Source: Steromphala cineraria (Eukaryota > Mollusca > Gastropoda > Trochida > Trochidae). Taken from it: a DNA stretch of 64,000 nt. The position numbers and the translations under genes were made by a program. The notes beneath the pieces were generated by a model, which saw nothing but the letters and a program-made list of their open reading frames with translations, was not told where the DNA came from and ran no database searches. Below are positions 32,640 through 44,480 of this stretch, piece by piece. Position 1 is the stretch's first letter. Every line of letters begins with the position of its first letter. The stretch is taken from assembly GCA_916613615.1 (NCBI GenBank), contig OU744727.1, forward strand, positions 22,224,777 to 22,288,776, in the 5' to 3' direction.

Positions 32640-35345
32640 TTTCAAAATCAACATTCATCAAATTATATCTTTTCAAAGTCAACATTTCATGAAATTATTA
32701 CTTTTCAAAGTCAACATTTCATGAAATTATTTCATTTCAAAGTCACTATTTCATCAAATTATTTCTTTTCAAAGTCAACATTTTCACCATTTTTTTTCAA
32801 AGTCAACATTTCATAAAATTATAAATTTTCAAAGTCAACATTTCATAAAATATTGACTTTTCAAAGTCATCATTTCACCAATTCGTTCTTTTCAAAGTCA
32901 ACATTTCATGAAATTATCATTTTTCAAAGTCAACATTTCATCAAATATTTACTTTTCAAAGTCAACATTTCACATTTTATTTCTTTTTAAAGTCAACATT
33001 TCATGAAATTATTTCTTTTCAAAATCAACATTCATCAAATTATTACTTCTCAAAGTCAACATTTCATGAAATTATTTCTTTTCAAAGTCAACATTTCACA
33101 TTTTATTTCTTTTTAAAGTCAACATTTCATGAAATGATCACTTTTCAAAGTCAACATTTCAACAAATTATTACTTTTCAAAGTCAACATTTCACATTTCA
33201 TTCCTTTTGAAAGTCAACATTTCATGAAATTATCACTTTTCAAAGTCAACATTTCATCAAATATATACTTTTCAAAGTCATCATTACACTAATTGTTCTT
33301 CTTTAAAGTCATCGTTTCACCAAACTTTTTTTTTCAAAGTCATCACTTCACCAAACTATTTCTTTTCAAAGTCATCATTTCACCAAACTTTTTCTTTTCA
33401 TAGTCATCATTTCACCAAACTATTTCTTTTCAAAGTCAACATTTCATCAAATATTTACTTTTCAAAGTCAACATTTCATGAAATTATTTCTTTTCAAAAT
33501 CAACATTTCATGAAATTATTTCTTTTCAAAGTCAACATTTCACATTTTATTCTTTTTAAAGTCAACATTTCATGAAAAGATCCCATTTCAAAGTCAACAT
33601 TTCAACAAATTTTTACTTTTCAAAGTCAACATTCATCAAATTATTACTTCTCAAAGTCAACATTTCATGAAATTATTTCTTTTCAAAGTCAACATTTCAC
33701 ATTTTATTTCTTTTTAAAGTCAACATTTCATGAAATGATCACTTTTCAAAGTCAACATTTCAACAAATTATTACTTTTCAAAGTCAACATTTCACATTTC
33801 ATTCCTTTTGTCAGTCAACATTTCATGAAATTATCACTTTTCAAAGTCAACATTTCATCAAATATATACTTTTCAAAGTCATCATTACACTAATTGTTCT
33901 TCTTTAAAGTCATCGTTTCACCAAACTTTTTTTTTCAAAGTCATCAATTCACCAAACTATTTCTTTTCAAAGTCATCATTTCACCAAACTTTTTCTTTTC
34001 AAAGTCATCATTTCACCAAACTATTTCTTTTCAAAGTCAACATTTCATCAAATATTTTTTTTCATAGTCAACATTTACCTAAAATAATAACAGTCAAAAT
34101 CAATATATTATCTAAAACAATATATCATTTTTCAAAGTCAACATTTCATCAAATATTTACTTTTCAAAGTCAACATTTCACATTTTATTTCTTTTTAAAG
34201 TCAACATTTCATGAAATTATTTCTTTTCAAAATCAACATTCATCAAATTATTACTTCTCAAAGTCAACATTTCATGAAATTATTTCTTTTCAAAGTCAAC
34301 ATTTCACATTTTATTTCTTTTTAAAGTCAACATTTCATGAAATGATCACTTTTCAAAGTCAACATTTCAACAAATTATTACTTTTCAAAGTCAACATTTC
34401 ACATTTCATTCCTTTTGAAAGTCAACATTTCATGAAATTATCACTTTTCAAAGTCAACATTTCATCAAATATATACTTTTCAAAGTCATCATTACACTAA
34501 TTGTTCTTCTTTAAAGTCATCGTTTCACCAAACTTTTTTTTTCAAAGTCATCACTTCACCAAACTATTTCTTTTCAAAGTCATCATTTCACCAAACTTTT
34601 TCTTTTCATAGTCATCATTTCACCAAACTATTTCTTTTCAAAGTCAACATTTCATCAAATATTTACTTTTCAAAGTCAACATTTCATGAAGTTATATCTT
34701 TTCAAAGTCAACATTTCACATTTCATTTCTTTTTAAAGTCAACATTTCATGAAAAGATCCCATTTCAAAGTCAACATTTCAACAAATTTTTACTTTTCAA
34801 AGTCAACATTCATCAAATTATTACTTCTCAAAGTCAACATTTCATGAAATTATTTCTTTTCAAAGTCAACATTTCACATTTTATTTCTTTTTAAAGTCAA
34901 CATTTCATGAAATGATCACTTTTCAAAGTCAACATTTCAACAAATTTTTACTTTTCAAAGTCAACATTCATCAAATTATTACTTTTCAAAGTCAACATTT
35001 CACATTTCATTCCTTTTGTCAGTCAACATTTCATGAAATTATCACTTTTCAAAGTCAACATTTCATCAAATATATACTTTTCAAAGTCATCATTACACTA
35101 ATTGTTCTTCTTTAAAGTCATCGTTTCACCAAACTTTTTTTTTCAAAGTCATCACTTCACCAAACTATTTCTTTTCAAAGTCATCATTTCACCAAACTTT
35201 TTCTTTTCAAAGTCATCATTTCACCAAACTATTTCTTTTCAAAGTCAACATTTCATCAAATATTTTTTTTCATAGTCAACATTTACCAAAAATAATAACA
35301 GTCAAAATCAATATATTATCTAAAACAATATATCATTTCAAAGTT
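32640..35345 (-). repeat. Right minisatellite arm, about 34-bp units in about 603-bp higher-order repeats
   Basis: About 80 units of CTTTTCAAAGTCAACATTTC plus variable spacers, the inverse of the left array. A marker TCATTACACTAATTGTTCTT occurs at 33281, 33882, 34489 and 35090, giving a higher-order period of 601-607 bases with the same order of variants in each block. Confidence 0.9.
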
Positions 35346-35424
35346 AAAATCTTTCCAAAGTTTACATTTATTAAAAACCTTTAATGAATTTATCACTAAC
35401 TCAAACTGCATTAAATTGTCAAAA

Positions 35425-35605
35425 TAAATTCCATTGGAAAAATAAATTCCATCGGCATTAAAAATTCCGTCGGAATTAAAAATTCCATTGGAATAAAAAA
35501 TTCCATTGGAAAAATTCCGTCGGAATTAAAAATTCCATTGGAAAAATTCCGTCGGAATTAAAAATTCCATTGGAAAAATTCCGTCGGAATTTTTTTTCAA
35601 AATCT
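35425..35605. repeat. GGAATTTTTCC-type short repeat, right arm
   Basis: Units of AATTCCGTCGG and AAAAATTCCATTGG, mirror of 24378-24520. Confidence 0.85.
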
Positions 35606-35760
35606 CAAATTGAAATTTTTAACCTGAAAATTTCCAAAGTGTAACTCAATAGTATGTAAAATATGAACTTTATATGTAAAATTTGTTTGTTATCGACAAC
35701 TTTTTTGTCGCGACAAACTCTGGAATAAACCGGAATTACAAAGATAACGCGGAACGCATT
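35596..35760 (-). repeat. Right terminal inverted repeat, about 165 bp
   Basis: Identical, reversed, to 24213-24377. It ends 33 bases past the stop codon of the caspase-like gene. Confidence 0.9.
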
Positions 35761-35792
35761 CATTGTATTTGTATTTCCTTGAGTACTTTATA

Positions 35793-38700
35793 TTAGTGTG
35801 GCCAAGCTGGATCCGATGTCAAGTAAAGCTTCTTCGTCAGAGTGAAAGCTGGCGCTGATATTTGTTTGACTTTTTTCCCTTCTCCTACTGGCAACATTTT
35901 TTCTGAAATTGCTCGATTAGTCATTGTCAGACAGCTAAGAAAATCATGTTTGTCAGCATGTTGCTTTAACACCTCTGTCAAAGAAGTGAAAAAGACACTA
36001 CCCTTCTGACGACTTTGTAAACTCTCAAAGCCTTCTTCTGTACTGTGTCCGATCACGAAGTCTGCACCGTCAGCAACATCAACTCCATCCTTGTGGTAAT
36101 AAGACATTCTTTTTGTACCACGACTTGCCTGGAATAAAAATATTTTAGGTTTTCCAGCTAGAGAAGGGCAATTACGAGCAAAGAAATGATGAATAACATC
36201 TTCTTGTTTAAAATGCAATTCGTCTGAACCTTCCATGTAACCACTGGAACCATCTGACACAATGACACACACGAATGCATCGTACGCACTGTGATCTTGC
36301 TGTGCAAATTCGTAAGCTTTCATAATGGTTTCCTTTGCTGTTAGGTCATTGTAAACTCTCACGTCAAATTGCAACCTTTTGAAAGTTTCTACAATACCGG
36401 TAACATCATGTTCTGTACTGTATCCTTTACGCATCATGCTTATGTTGTTGATTATAAGGCATTTACCCCTGGGATTGGCAGTCATCTTGTATTCTGAAGA
36501 AAAAGTTTTGAAATCAAATAAAGATTTAGGGTTGAATAGTTATCAATTATTAATATTTCAAATATACGACTATCCATCCCTTGTATATTTTCATTTCTGA
36601 ACATCTGTAACCATCATTAGAAATATGATCTAGTATGTACAAGAAAACAATCAAAGTCCATAAGGAAATGATTATGAAGTATCATAAATTATTTCAACAA
36701 TAGTAAACACCGTCCATGGTCTTTCAGTGTATAAGAATAATCTAAACAAGCTATATTATCATCTACACTAAGTTACACTGCTCCATTCTGTCTGTAGCAT
36801 GTTTAGCACAGAAATATTGACTTTAAACTCATTTAAACACGTTTTATTTTCTCCAATAAAAAAATTTGACTTACAAGGCATGCTGAAACAGGTTAATTAT
36901 AGCATTTGCAATTAAAACCGCATCAATATTCACTATATATTACCCTCTTCCAAATCTCCAGCGAAAAACGGTGCAGCTAGGTTCTCATCGATGACGTCGT
37001 CAAACTCGCTAAAAGCTGTTGCACACGTCTCGTTATCTGCACCACTGTTCTGCTCTGACTCGTCTTCGGGCTCCAGTCCACAAGCTTCTACAACATCATG
37101 AGATAGACACGAACACTCAAGTGACTTTACATTACTTTGGAGGAATTCGCGGTGAAAGTCAGGATATTTCTTCTCCAGGGCTTGGATAATATCCTCATCA
37201 GACACTGTTTTCTTGATCTCAACCCACTTGGCGTTGTTAGATATCTGGTGACTTCTAAGATCCAAGTACATTGGGAAGTCAATTAGCTTTTTCTGGAGAA
37301 ATGGGGCAGCCAATCTTTTCAACTGCAAAAAAAGAATCTTAAAATGAACTCTTCACTGGCTATGATATTATCTATTTTGTTGAAGTGACAAAATATTTAC
37401 ATTGTTATAGCCTACAATGCAATGGACCTGATATTTGTGAAGCTCATCTAAAACAGCTATCATCTTTTTAACTTTAATCATTTTTGCCTGATATCTTCCA
37501 AAGATAACGATTTGACTCTTCTGCATATCACAAATATATAATATAAATATATAATAATCAATGAGCATTATACTGGTAACATTCTGTCGTACACACAAAA
37601 ATATCGCTGATAACGTTTGACAAATTCAAGGTTATTTTAAACAGAGGGTCAGTTTTTTAAACCAGATAAGATAAGAGATACAAAAATGTGAGCATGAAAT
37701 TCAAAAATATATTCATAATAGATACATGTATAAACAAATATATCGAAATGAACAATGAGTGTGACACTAAGCAATAACGATTACTTAGAATTGATGGCAA
37801 AGATGACATTTTATAATGTTTGCTTTTGCGCATTATTCTAACGGCTGGGTTGTTCAAAACATTTATACAATTCATGTGAAGGGTCACTGAAAATTTTCGA
37901 AACTAAATTTCGAATATGCTACCATATGATTCGTAAAACTTGAAAAACTTGAGGATTGACTGTACTTAAGTTTATAAAAAAGGTAAAACAAATGAGTCAA
38001 TGATTGATTGAGATTGTCACTTAATGTATAAGCGTGGTCAATATTTTCAGATAAATTCACTTACGGTCATATCCAGTTCCCAGATATGTGTAACTACTTA
38101 CCACCTAGACAACATTTCCATTAAGAATTACTGGAATACTTGCTGTTTCATTTCTTCGAAAATCTATGATAACTTCCCTTGCTTTAAAGTTCCAAAAACT
38201 ATACACGACACCACCACTACACAAAATTATCTATTTTTTCTGGATATAATGTTTCACCGTAACAACGTTTACTGTTAAGTCCATCTTCGGCAAACTTGAA
38301 CCTACATGTACAACAGTTTGGTTGAAAACTACACAGTCTTTAGTATACACGTTTAAAGTATAGGAAAAGCTTGAATAGACACAGTACCGAAAAGAGTACT
38401 TATCAGTTTGACATATTGGGATCTCTAAGACAAAAAAGAGGCTATTCATTTAATCAAAGAGAGACAATAACATCTTCAATGCTTCGATATGTAAGCGAAT
38501 TGCAAAGGATGTAAATGTGGATTAAAATACTACAGGAGAATACTCAGCACAATCCGTTCAAATGAAGGTCTAAAAACATTATTGACTTTAAGTTTATCCT
38601 TTATAGGTACATTTATCACTTATGATAATTTCGATGATTCGTGATTTCCATGATGTTGGAATAATATTAGTGTCACGAAGAGTTGATCGATTTTACAAAA

Positions 38701-40016
38701 TATTATGGTAATTGTTTTCTACATTCTTTCAAGACAATTCAACTCAAACAGACCGGGCCTGATATTTTTTCTGACGTTAGTGTACCTGTACAATCCTCCT
38801 GGCTCTGCACGGCAAGCAGGTAGACTCATGGTTCTCGTCCTCAAGTTGATCAAGCACAGTAATCAGGGCGTCAGAGAGATGAGGGTGCTGCTTTCTCAGA
38901 GCAGGATGAAATTTGTTGTAGAAATCATCAAAGGTCAGACGACCTTCGATGTAAGCATAAAACTCCTCGTTTTGTCGTTTTCTTGTACTTTGACCTCGGA
39001 TGCTGTCTTTGTCCGATACAGACAGAAGATCAAACTCCATTAGGTCGTCCAGCAAACTGCTGCCTTGTAGGTCCAAATCCTTCATGATCTCACAGGAGCA
39101 TTGCCTCAACGCTTGTCTATGGGTGGAATCAACAATTGAAGACCTTTTCTCTGGAAAATAAGATATGTAATTATCACTTCGTGTGTGAATATTTTACATG
39201 TACATTTAAATTGATAGCCTTTTGTAGGGTTAGTATTTGCCTTTCTAAGTAGGTGATTTATGTCTTTGGAAAGTTTATAGCAGTTCTAAACGTTTATAAT
39301 TATCTAGAATGATTTGTTCATTTGTTCGCAAAAATATATTTGAATAGGGAAAACTAATCAAGGTATGGGCGCAACCCAAAAAGTTACATTTGTACCTGGA
39401 CATTATATTTAATTGAATAACTTTCATTTCTTGTGTCAAACAGTTCCTTCTCATGCTCCCAATTCCTATGGATTTAATTTAGGTATTTTAATAATTTTAA
39501 AGGAAACTGATAATGGTTAAGACAGTTTTGACCATTTTCAGACTCTATTTAATTTTCAATTGTCTAATAGTGCTTAAGAAACATTAAAAATGACTCATTT
39601 TCGTAAATTTCTTAATATTCGGATTTATAGAACACATGTGTGATAGTGGCTGAAGTTTCCCCCTTCATTGAATTCCCACAATCCTTGGTTACTTTTCCCT
39701 TTTTACAGAGGATATGTGCTTTACAGCATGAAACTTTTGTTATATTACCATTTCTCGTTAATTTGAATTTGGAATGGAGTATATCTTCAGAGCTTGTGAT
39801 TGCAGTTCGAAGCACAGACGCCACTGTCAGATGACGGTAGGATGTTAGGTAAGCATTGAACCTGTCTTCAAGATGCTGTACCGATTCATTAAATGTTTCC
39901 TCAACAACTTTTAGACAGTCATTGTCGTTATCGTGCAAGATCTCTCCAGGAGTTGATGAGGCCAAATGATGTGTAAATGTTGCAACATAGGCTGATCTTG
40001 CCTTCGATGAATCCAT
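35793..40016 (-). CDS. CARD-containing caspase-like protein lacking both catalytic residues
   Basis: Four exons on the minus strand: 40016-39749, 39150-38786, 37322-36944 and 36493-35793. All junctions have GT/AG ends and matching phases (1, 0, 1), giving 570 residues. An acceptor (TTTTCAG at 40019-40025) directly before the ATG implies an upstream non-coding exon. Residues 1-89 are unrecognised; about 97-195 form a CARD-like helical domain (L-D-L-Q-G-S-S-L-L-D-D-L); 212-337 is an unrecognised linker with an acidic end; 338-570 is a full-length caspase domain most like initiator caspase-8 types (Y-K-M-T-A-N-P-R-G). The catalytic His position reads S-D-G (D418, codon 36252-36254) and the Cys position Q-A-S-R-G (S461, codon 36123-36125). 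The p10 S-W-R substrate pocket is S-L-Q. Predicted inactive, possibly a regulatory decoy in death or immune signalling. Confidence 0.8.
36494..36943 (-). other. Intron 3 of the caspase-like gene
   Basis: Donor GGGTAATATA at 36943, acceptor TTTCTTCAG at 36494. Nothing else seen. Confidence 0.75.
37323..38785 (-). other. Intron 2 of the caspase-like gene
   Basis: Donor CAG-GTACAC at 38785, acceptor TTTTTTTGCAG at 37323. It includes CTGGGTTGTTCAAAAC near 37,848, a possible Harbinger-type MITE end; no other gene. Confidence 0.7.
39151..39748 (-). other. Intron 1 of the caspase-like gene
   Basis: Donor G-GTAATATAAC at 39748, acceptor TTATTTTCCAG at 39151. The exon 1 frame stays open some way into the intron, but only this donor gives the phase needed by exon 2. 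Confidence 0.65.
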
Positions 40017-40081
40017 TTCTGAAAATAAATTCACAAAAAGACTACAACACCGATATGTCAGAATGAAGAGACAGAATACTT

Positions 40082-40490
40082 ATGGAAAGTTCTGGAACAA
40101 CAAGCAACTCTGTGGATCCAGTTCATTTTGGCGAAGCAGAGGAAACTATACATGGTTACTGCAGACTATCATTTTACGTGTGTTCAGATTATGACATTAT
40201 ATACTTGCTCAATAGGGATATATCTATAGACGAGGTTAAAGAAGTTACAAGGAGGTACAGCAGGCCCAGATGGTATTAAACAGAGATGGTGAAATGTTAT
40301 GTTAATCTACTCGTTCCATATTTAACCACCATTTTCAATGAGATATAAACACAGGAAGTTATCAGATTGATTTGGCCAGAAATTATAAAACTACTTCATA
40401 AGAAAGATGATGTAAATGAAGTTAAAAATTATAGAGGCATTTTGCTGATGGATGAACGTTTTGCTCTGTACTTAATAAACGTTTACAATA
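40082..40490 (+). pseudogene. LINE relic, start of RT domain
   Basis: Degraded frames give D-E-V-K-E-V-T, A-G-P-D-G-I-K, and then I-I-K-L-L-H-K-K-D-D-V-N-E-V-K-N-Y-R-G-I and L-N-K-R-L-Q, the N-terminal RT blocks of a LINE. The homology breaks near 40,490 and resumes at 41,101, the insertion holding a Harbinger relic. Confidence 0.75.
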
Positions 40491-41100
40491 CAGGGCTCGG
40501 TAGCTCAAAAGCCCTCTGAATTTCAACGGGCCGTTAAGTAGTCTTTTATGGTCCGTTAATTTTAACAGAGTGACAGCTTGTTGCTGGAAGGTCCGTTAAC
40601 CTTAACAGCCTGTTAACTTTAATGTAAGGGGAGGGAGTACAATTGGCCTTGACCAAAGCACTGTCTCAAGAATAGCTGACAAAGTGTGCGACGCCTTAAT
40701 TAGAAAGAGGAACGACTTCATTGGCTAGGCGACCAAAAGAAGGATACAGTGAAGAAGGGTTTTTTAGGTTTGAGGATTTCCAAATGTCATTGGTTGTATT
40801 GACGGCACTCTTGTCAGGATCCAAGCACCATCACAGGAAGAGCCAGCGTAAGTAACTGTGAACCGTTAGGGCAGACACAGCATCAATGTACAGGCTGTTT
40901 GTGATGATAGAGGTATGTAATCGACTCTTTAGCATTATCAACTTATAAAGTTACTTGAATTGTCTTGTATCCAAATGTGGAAAGAAAGGCACTTTTCTGA
41001 TTGCAATTCACAAGATTGAAAACCGTGTCGTCAGATTCAAGTAAAAACAATGTGTTAGAGTGACCTTGTCACATAAAGTCTGTATCAAAATGTAAACGAA
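40491..41100 (+). mobile_element. PIF/Harbinger transposase relic inserted in a LINE
   Basis: Translated pieces D-Q-S-T-V-S-R-I-A-D-K-V, G-F-P-N-V-I-G-C-I-D-G-T and N-R-stop-G-R-H-S-I-N-V-Q-A-V-C-D match the HTH and the first DDE region of HARBI1-type nucleases, with stops and shifts between. The left end opens GGGCTCGGTAGCTCAAAAG, like Harbinger-type termini; the right end is not recognisable. It interrupts the LINE RT between L-N-K-R-L-Q and L-S-E-S-Q-A-G-F. Confidence 0.75.
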
Positions 41101-42825
41101 TTGTTATCAGAATCCCAGGCTGGATTTAGACCTGGCTATTCACCAGTAGATAATATATTTATTTTACAATCTCTTTGTACAAAGTACCTGTGTAAACCTA
41201 AAGGGAGATTCTATTGTGCCTTTATTGATTTCCGAAAGGCGTTTGATTATGTAGATAGAAAGAAGATGATGTATTTATTTATCAAGAAAGGGCTAACTGG
41301 TAAATTGTCATTACTTTTACAAAACATGTATTCTTCAGTTAAAGCCTGTATTCGGACAGCGAGTGGAGTCACTGAATGTTTCAAAACTTCAGTAGGTGTT
41401 AGACAGGGCTGTGTGCTCAGTCCTGTTCTATTTATTTTCTTTATAAATGAACTTGTAACAGAAATGTATAATGAATGTGATTACGGAGTGTTTGTCTCCC
41501 AAGATATTGTTGATATTATGTTGCTATTATTTGCTGATGACATTGCCTTACTGTCATTTTCTGTTAGTGGTCTTCAGAAACAGTTAAATGTTCTTCAATT
41601 TTATTGTGAGAAATGGGGCCTTGAAGTAAACCTTAAGAAGTCAGGAGGTATTGTTTTCAGGAAAGGTGGTATTTTAAATAAGTTTGAAAAATGGACATAT
41701 TGTAATAAGAATATTGATGTTGTGACATATTATAAATATCTAGGATTGACTGTGTCTTCTAGATTGTCTTGGTCAGTAGCTTGTAATCAGCTGGCTTTGC
41801 AAGCATCTAAAGCCCTTATCCCAGTTTATAATGTTTTGAAAGAAAATAAGCTTATAACTTTTCCAGTGGTATGTAAGATTTTCGACAGAAAAATCGGACC
41901 AATCCTTCTTTATGGATCTGAGATTTGGGGTGTAAAATATAATGAGTCTATAGAAAAAGTCCATACCGCATATTTCAAACGTTTCCTAGGCATTGGTAAA
42001 TATGCTTCTAATAAGGCTGTTTTAGGAGAAACAGGCCGCACAAATTTATTTGTTTCATCTCAACTTAGAGCTGTAAAGTACTGGATAAAGATTATTCGCA
42101 TGAATTCTAAGAGATTACCTTTATATTGTTATAATATGTTGAAAAGATTAGACGATAATGGTAAAACTTCTTGGGTGTCTGATATTAGAAATATTCTTTT
42201 TATGTCTGGTTTTTCACATGTATGGTTATCGCAAGATGTTGGAAATGATAGGTTTTTCACCTTTGTTCTCAAGCAGCGATTGCAAGACATATTTTTACAA
42301 ACTTGGCATTCTCAAATAACATCTTCAGATTATCTATGTCATTATTCAAGTGTTAAATCAATATTCTTCACTGAGGCTTATATTACTGAACTTCAAGATA
42401 TAAGTTTAAGAAGAGCTTTTTGCAAACTACGCATATCTTTACACGATTTTAATGTGAAACACCTCCGAAAGAAAAATGTACAAGATGACAATATTGGCTT
42501 ATGTACATATTGTAAAGAAGGCTGCATCGAAGATGAATTACATGTATTTTTATACTGTAGTTATCTTAATGAACTTAGAAATAGATATCTCCCAAGCATC
42601 AGTACTATACACAAAGATAAACAATTATTGATTAATTTGTTAAACTCGAAGAATAGAAATGTGCTAATGTCTGTGTCATTCTTCCTTAAAAAGGTCTTCG
42701 AAATAAGAAAAACATGATTGTACTTATATATTATCACGTGACTGAAATCATATATCTGTAAACCAAAACTGTATTATGGGTCATTTGGCCTACATTATTG
42801 AATAAAGATCTGTCTGTCTGTCTGT
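41101..42825 (+). pseudogene. LINE relic: RT core to 3' tail, 5' part split off
   Basis: An open frame of 538 codons (41101-42717) without its own ATG: RT blocks S-E-S-Q-A-G-F-R-P-G-Y, F-I-D-F-R-K-A-F-D, G-V-R-Q-G-C-V-L-S-P and the active site F-A-D-D, then L-L-Y-G-S-E-I-W-G and the C-terminal C-T-Y-C ... E-L-H-V-F-L-Y-C cluster. The 3'UTR holds GGTC-ATTT-GGCC (42779-42790), AATAAA and a CTGT tail (42810-42825). Coding is preserved here although the upstream part is interrupted, so the Harbinger insertion may be younger than most decay. The C-terminus resembles that at 20664-21185. Confidence 0.85.
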
Positions 42826-42879
42826 ATCAAAATGTAGACATGTACAGTACTGTACCAACTTAATTTCATTATGACTGCC

Positions 42880-43140
42880 GTAAAAAAAAAAATTTGAACG
42901 AACCCTATCCTTTCTTTGTCGAATCATTAGCATGTACGCAACGTGTGCTACGAACACGATTTTGCAGAATAACCACCCTGTTAAAAAGTTAGCGGCGTGC
43001 TTAGATGTGTTAACTTTAACGTCAACTAAACAGTCTCTTAGCCAAATTTTGAACAACACGATAACTGCTCTGTTAAAGTTAACCGCTACTTAATTTGATT
43101 TAACGTTTAAAAAAATCGAGTTTTGAACAACCGGGCCAAG
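42880..43140. mobile_element. Possible Harbinger-type MITE
   Basis: On the minus strand 43,138 opens GGCCCGGTTGTTCAAAACTC and continues through several GTTAACTTTAACAG phrases, seen also near 40,560-40,620. The other end is unclear. Confidence 0.4.
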
Positions 43141-43255
43141 ATATTTATGACAAAATACCGTAAGCTCAAACAGGATTGAGAGGAATTGTAGCACAACTGA
43201 CAATATTTTCACACTACAAGATTGAATACAGAAATAATTCTCTGAGAAAGCAGGG

Positions 43256-44480
43256 CACTTTAATTGCATAAGGGTTAATTTTAGAAAGGTCTTTGATTCC
43301 GTTAATAGACAACTACTTTGGTACACAATAATAAGGAATGATGTACATGGCAGAATACTGGACGTTATAAAGAATATGTATTTCAAAATACAGTCTGCGG
43401 TGATTAGTATTTTCAATGTCTTAGTGGCGTGCGACAAGGATGCGTTCTAAGTCCTCCCCTATTTACAATATTCATTCAGAAATTTCAAATTATGTTGGCA
43501 AATGCCAACTTGAGGGGAATCTCTTTTGTCCCTGAGTTCAAGGAACTACTTGTGTTACTTTTTACTGATTACCTATGTGTTTTCGACGATTCTGTTATTG
43601 GACTTCATTGGATATCAAATTGGTTAAGACAAACATGTCTGTGTTTCGGAATAGAGGCTATTTACAGAGTTTGGAAAAAAGGTATTTACAAGGAGCAAAG
43701 ATAAAGTATTCAATGTATTATAGCTGTAACTATCTCTGAAAACTATTTTCAATTTCACTCTCATGAACTTAGTGTATGGATACATTAACTACCAAAGCAA
43801 CCATTGCCATATTTGCTATCAAGCGATTATCCTTTAAATATCTATGTATATCAGCTTTTATTTTTCTTTCCAAACTTTTTGTAAATCAGATAAAAGCCAA
43901 TGTTACTTTATGGTGCAGAAGTATCGGTATTTAATGATAGACGAATAACAAAGAAATTCCATAATGTCTATAAATTTGTTCTAGGTGTAGGGAGATAAGT
44001 TTTTAGTAATGTAGTGTTGACAGAATGTGGTAGATAGTGTATAAATAGATTACCATGTTACATGTATCCGATATTGGTGCAAGTTATCGTATATGTCTAC
44101 TGATAGATATACAAAACAATGCACATGAAAGATATAGATTATAGTGGTATAGTAACTGAGGCATCATTTGATAGATTATTGTTAAACATGTATGGATTTG
44201 GTTTTGTTAAGTTTAGTCATGATATTGGTAATAATGATATCATTGTCCATGAGACTTCAAGGCAAAATATGTGCAGTAAAGTTGATAGTTCAACGCATCT
44301 TTATTATTACAAATCACTTAAGTGATTATTGGATGTTGAGTACTATATATTAACTATTGGATTAAAGGAGTATCATCGCTGTTTATATCGTTAAGGTATC
44401 GGCATTAACCTCTTTATATTTAATGTTTTAAGTAATGAATTAGCCAAAATATGTGAATTATGCAGCCGTTAATTTTGAAG
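43256..44480 (+). pseudogene. Degraded LINE RT and C-terminal region
   Basis: Pieces in different frames: F-D-S-V-N-R-Q-L-L-W, then V-R-Q-G-C-V-L-S-P-P-L-F (43,430), a broken active site F-T-D-Y where F-A-D-D is expected (43,561), P-M-L-L-Y-G-A-E and V-L-G-V-G-R. Many stops. It resembles the neighbouring LINE at 41,101. Confidence 0.75.

Larger units (their letters stand above)
24213..35760. mobile_element. 11.5-kb element with giant inverted-repeat arms
   Basis: The outer about 165 bases (24213-24377 and 35596-35760, starting AATGCGTTCCGCG) are identical inverted copies. Inside them lie, in mirror order, a GGAATTTTTCC-type repeat, a long array of roughly 34-bp units, and unique blocks that still match up to about 27,075 and 32,280. 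CATT flanks both ends (24209-24212, 35761-35764), a possible 4-bp target duplication. The centre holds LINE debris and one short unrecognised frame (27053-27298) but no visible transposase, so the type is unknown: a foldback-like or composite DNA transposon. Confidence 0.8.

Noticed and set aside
32640..35345. CRISPR-like array (about 34-bp repeats with short variable spacers)
   Set aside because: Spacers recur in the same order in each 603-bp block, the array is mirrored at 24.6 kb, and the context is eukaryotic; it is a minisatellite.
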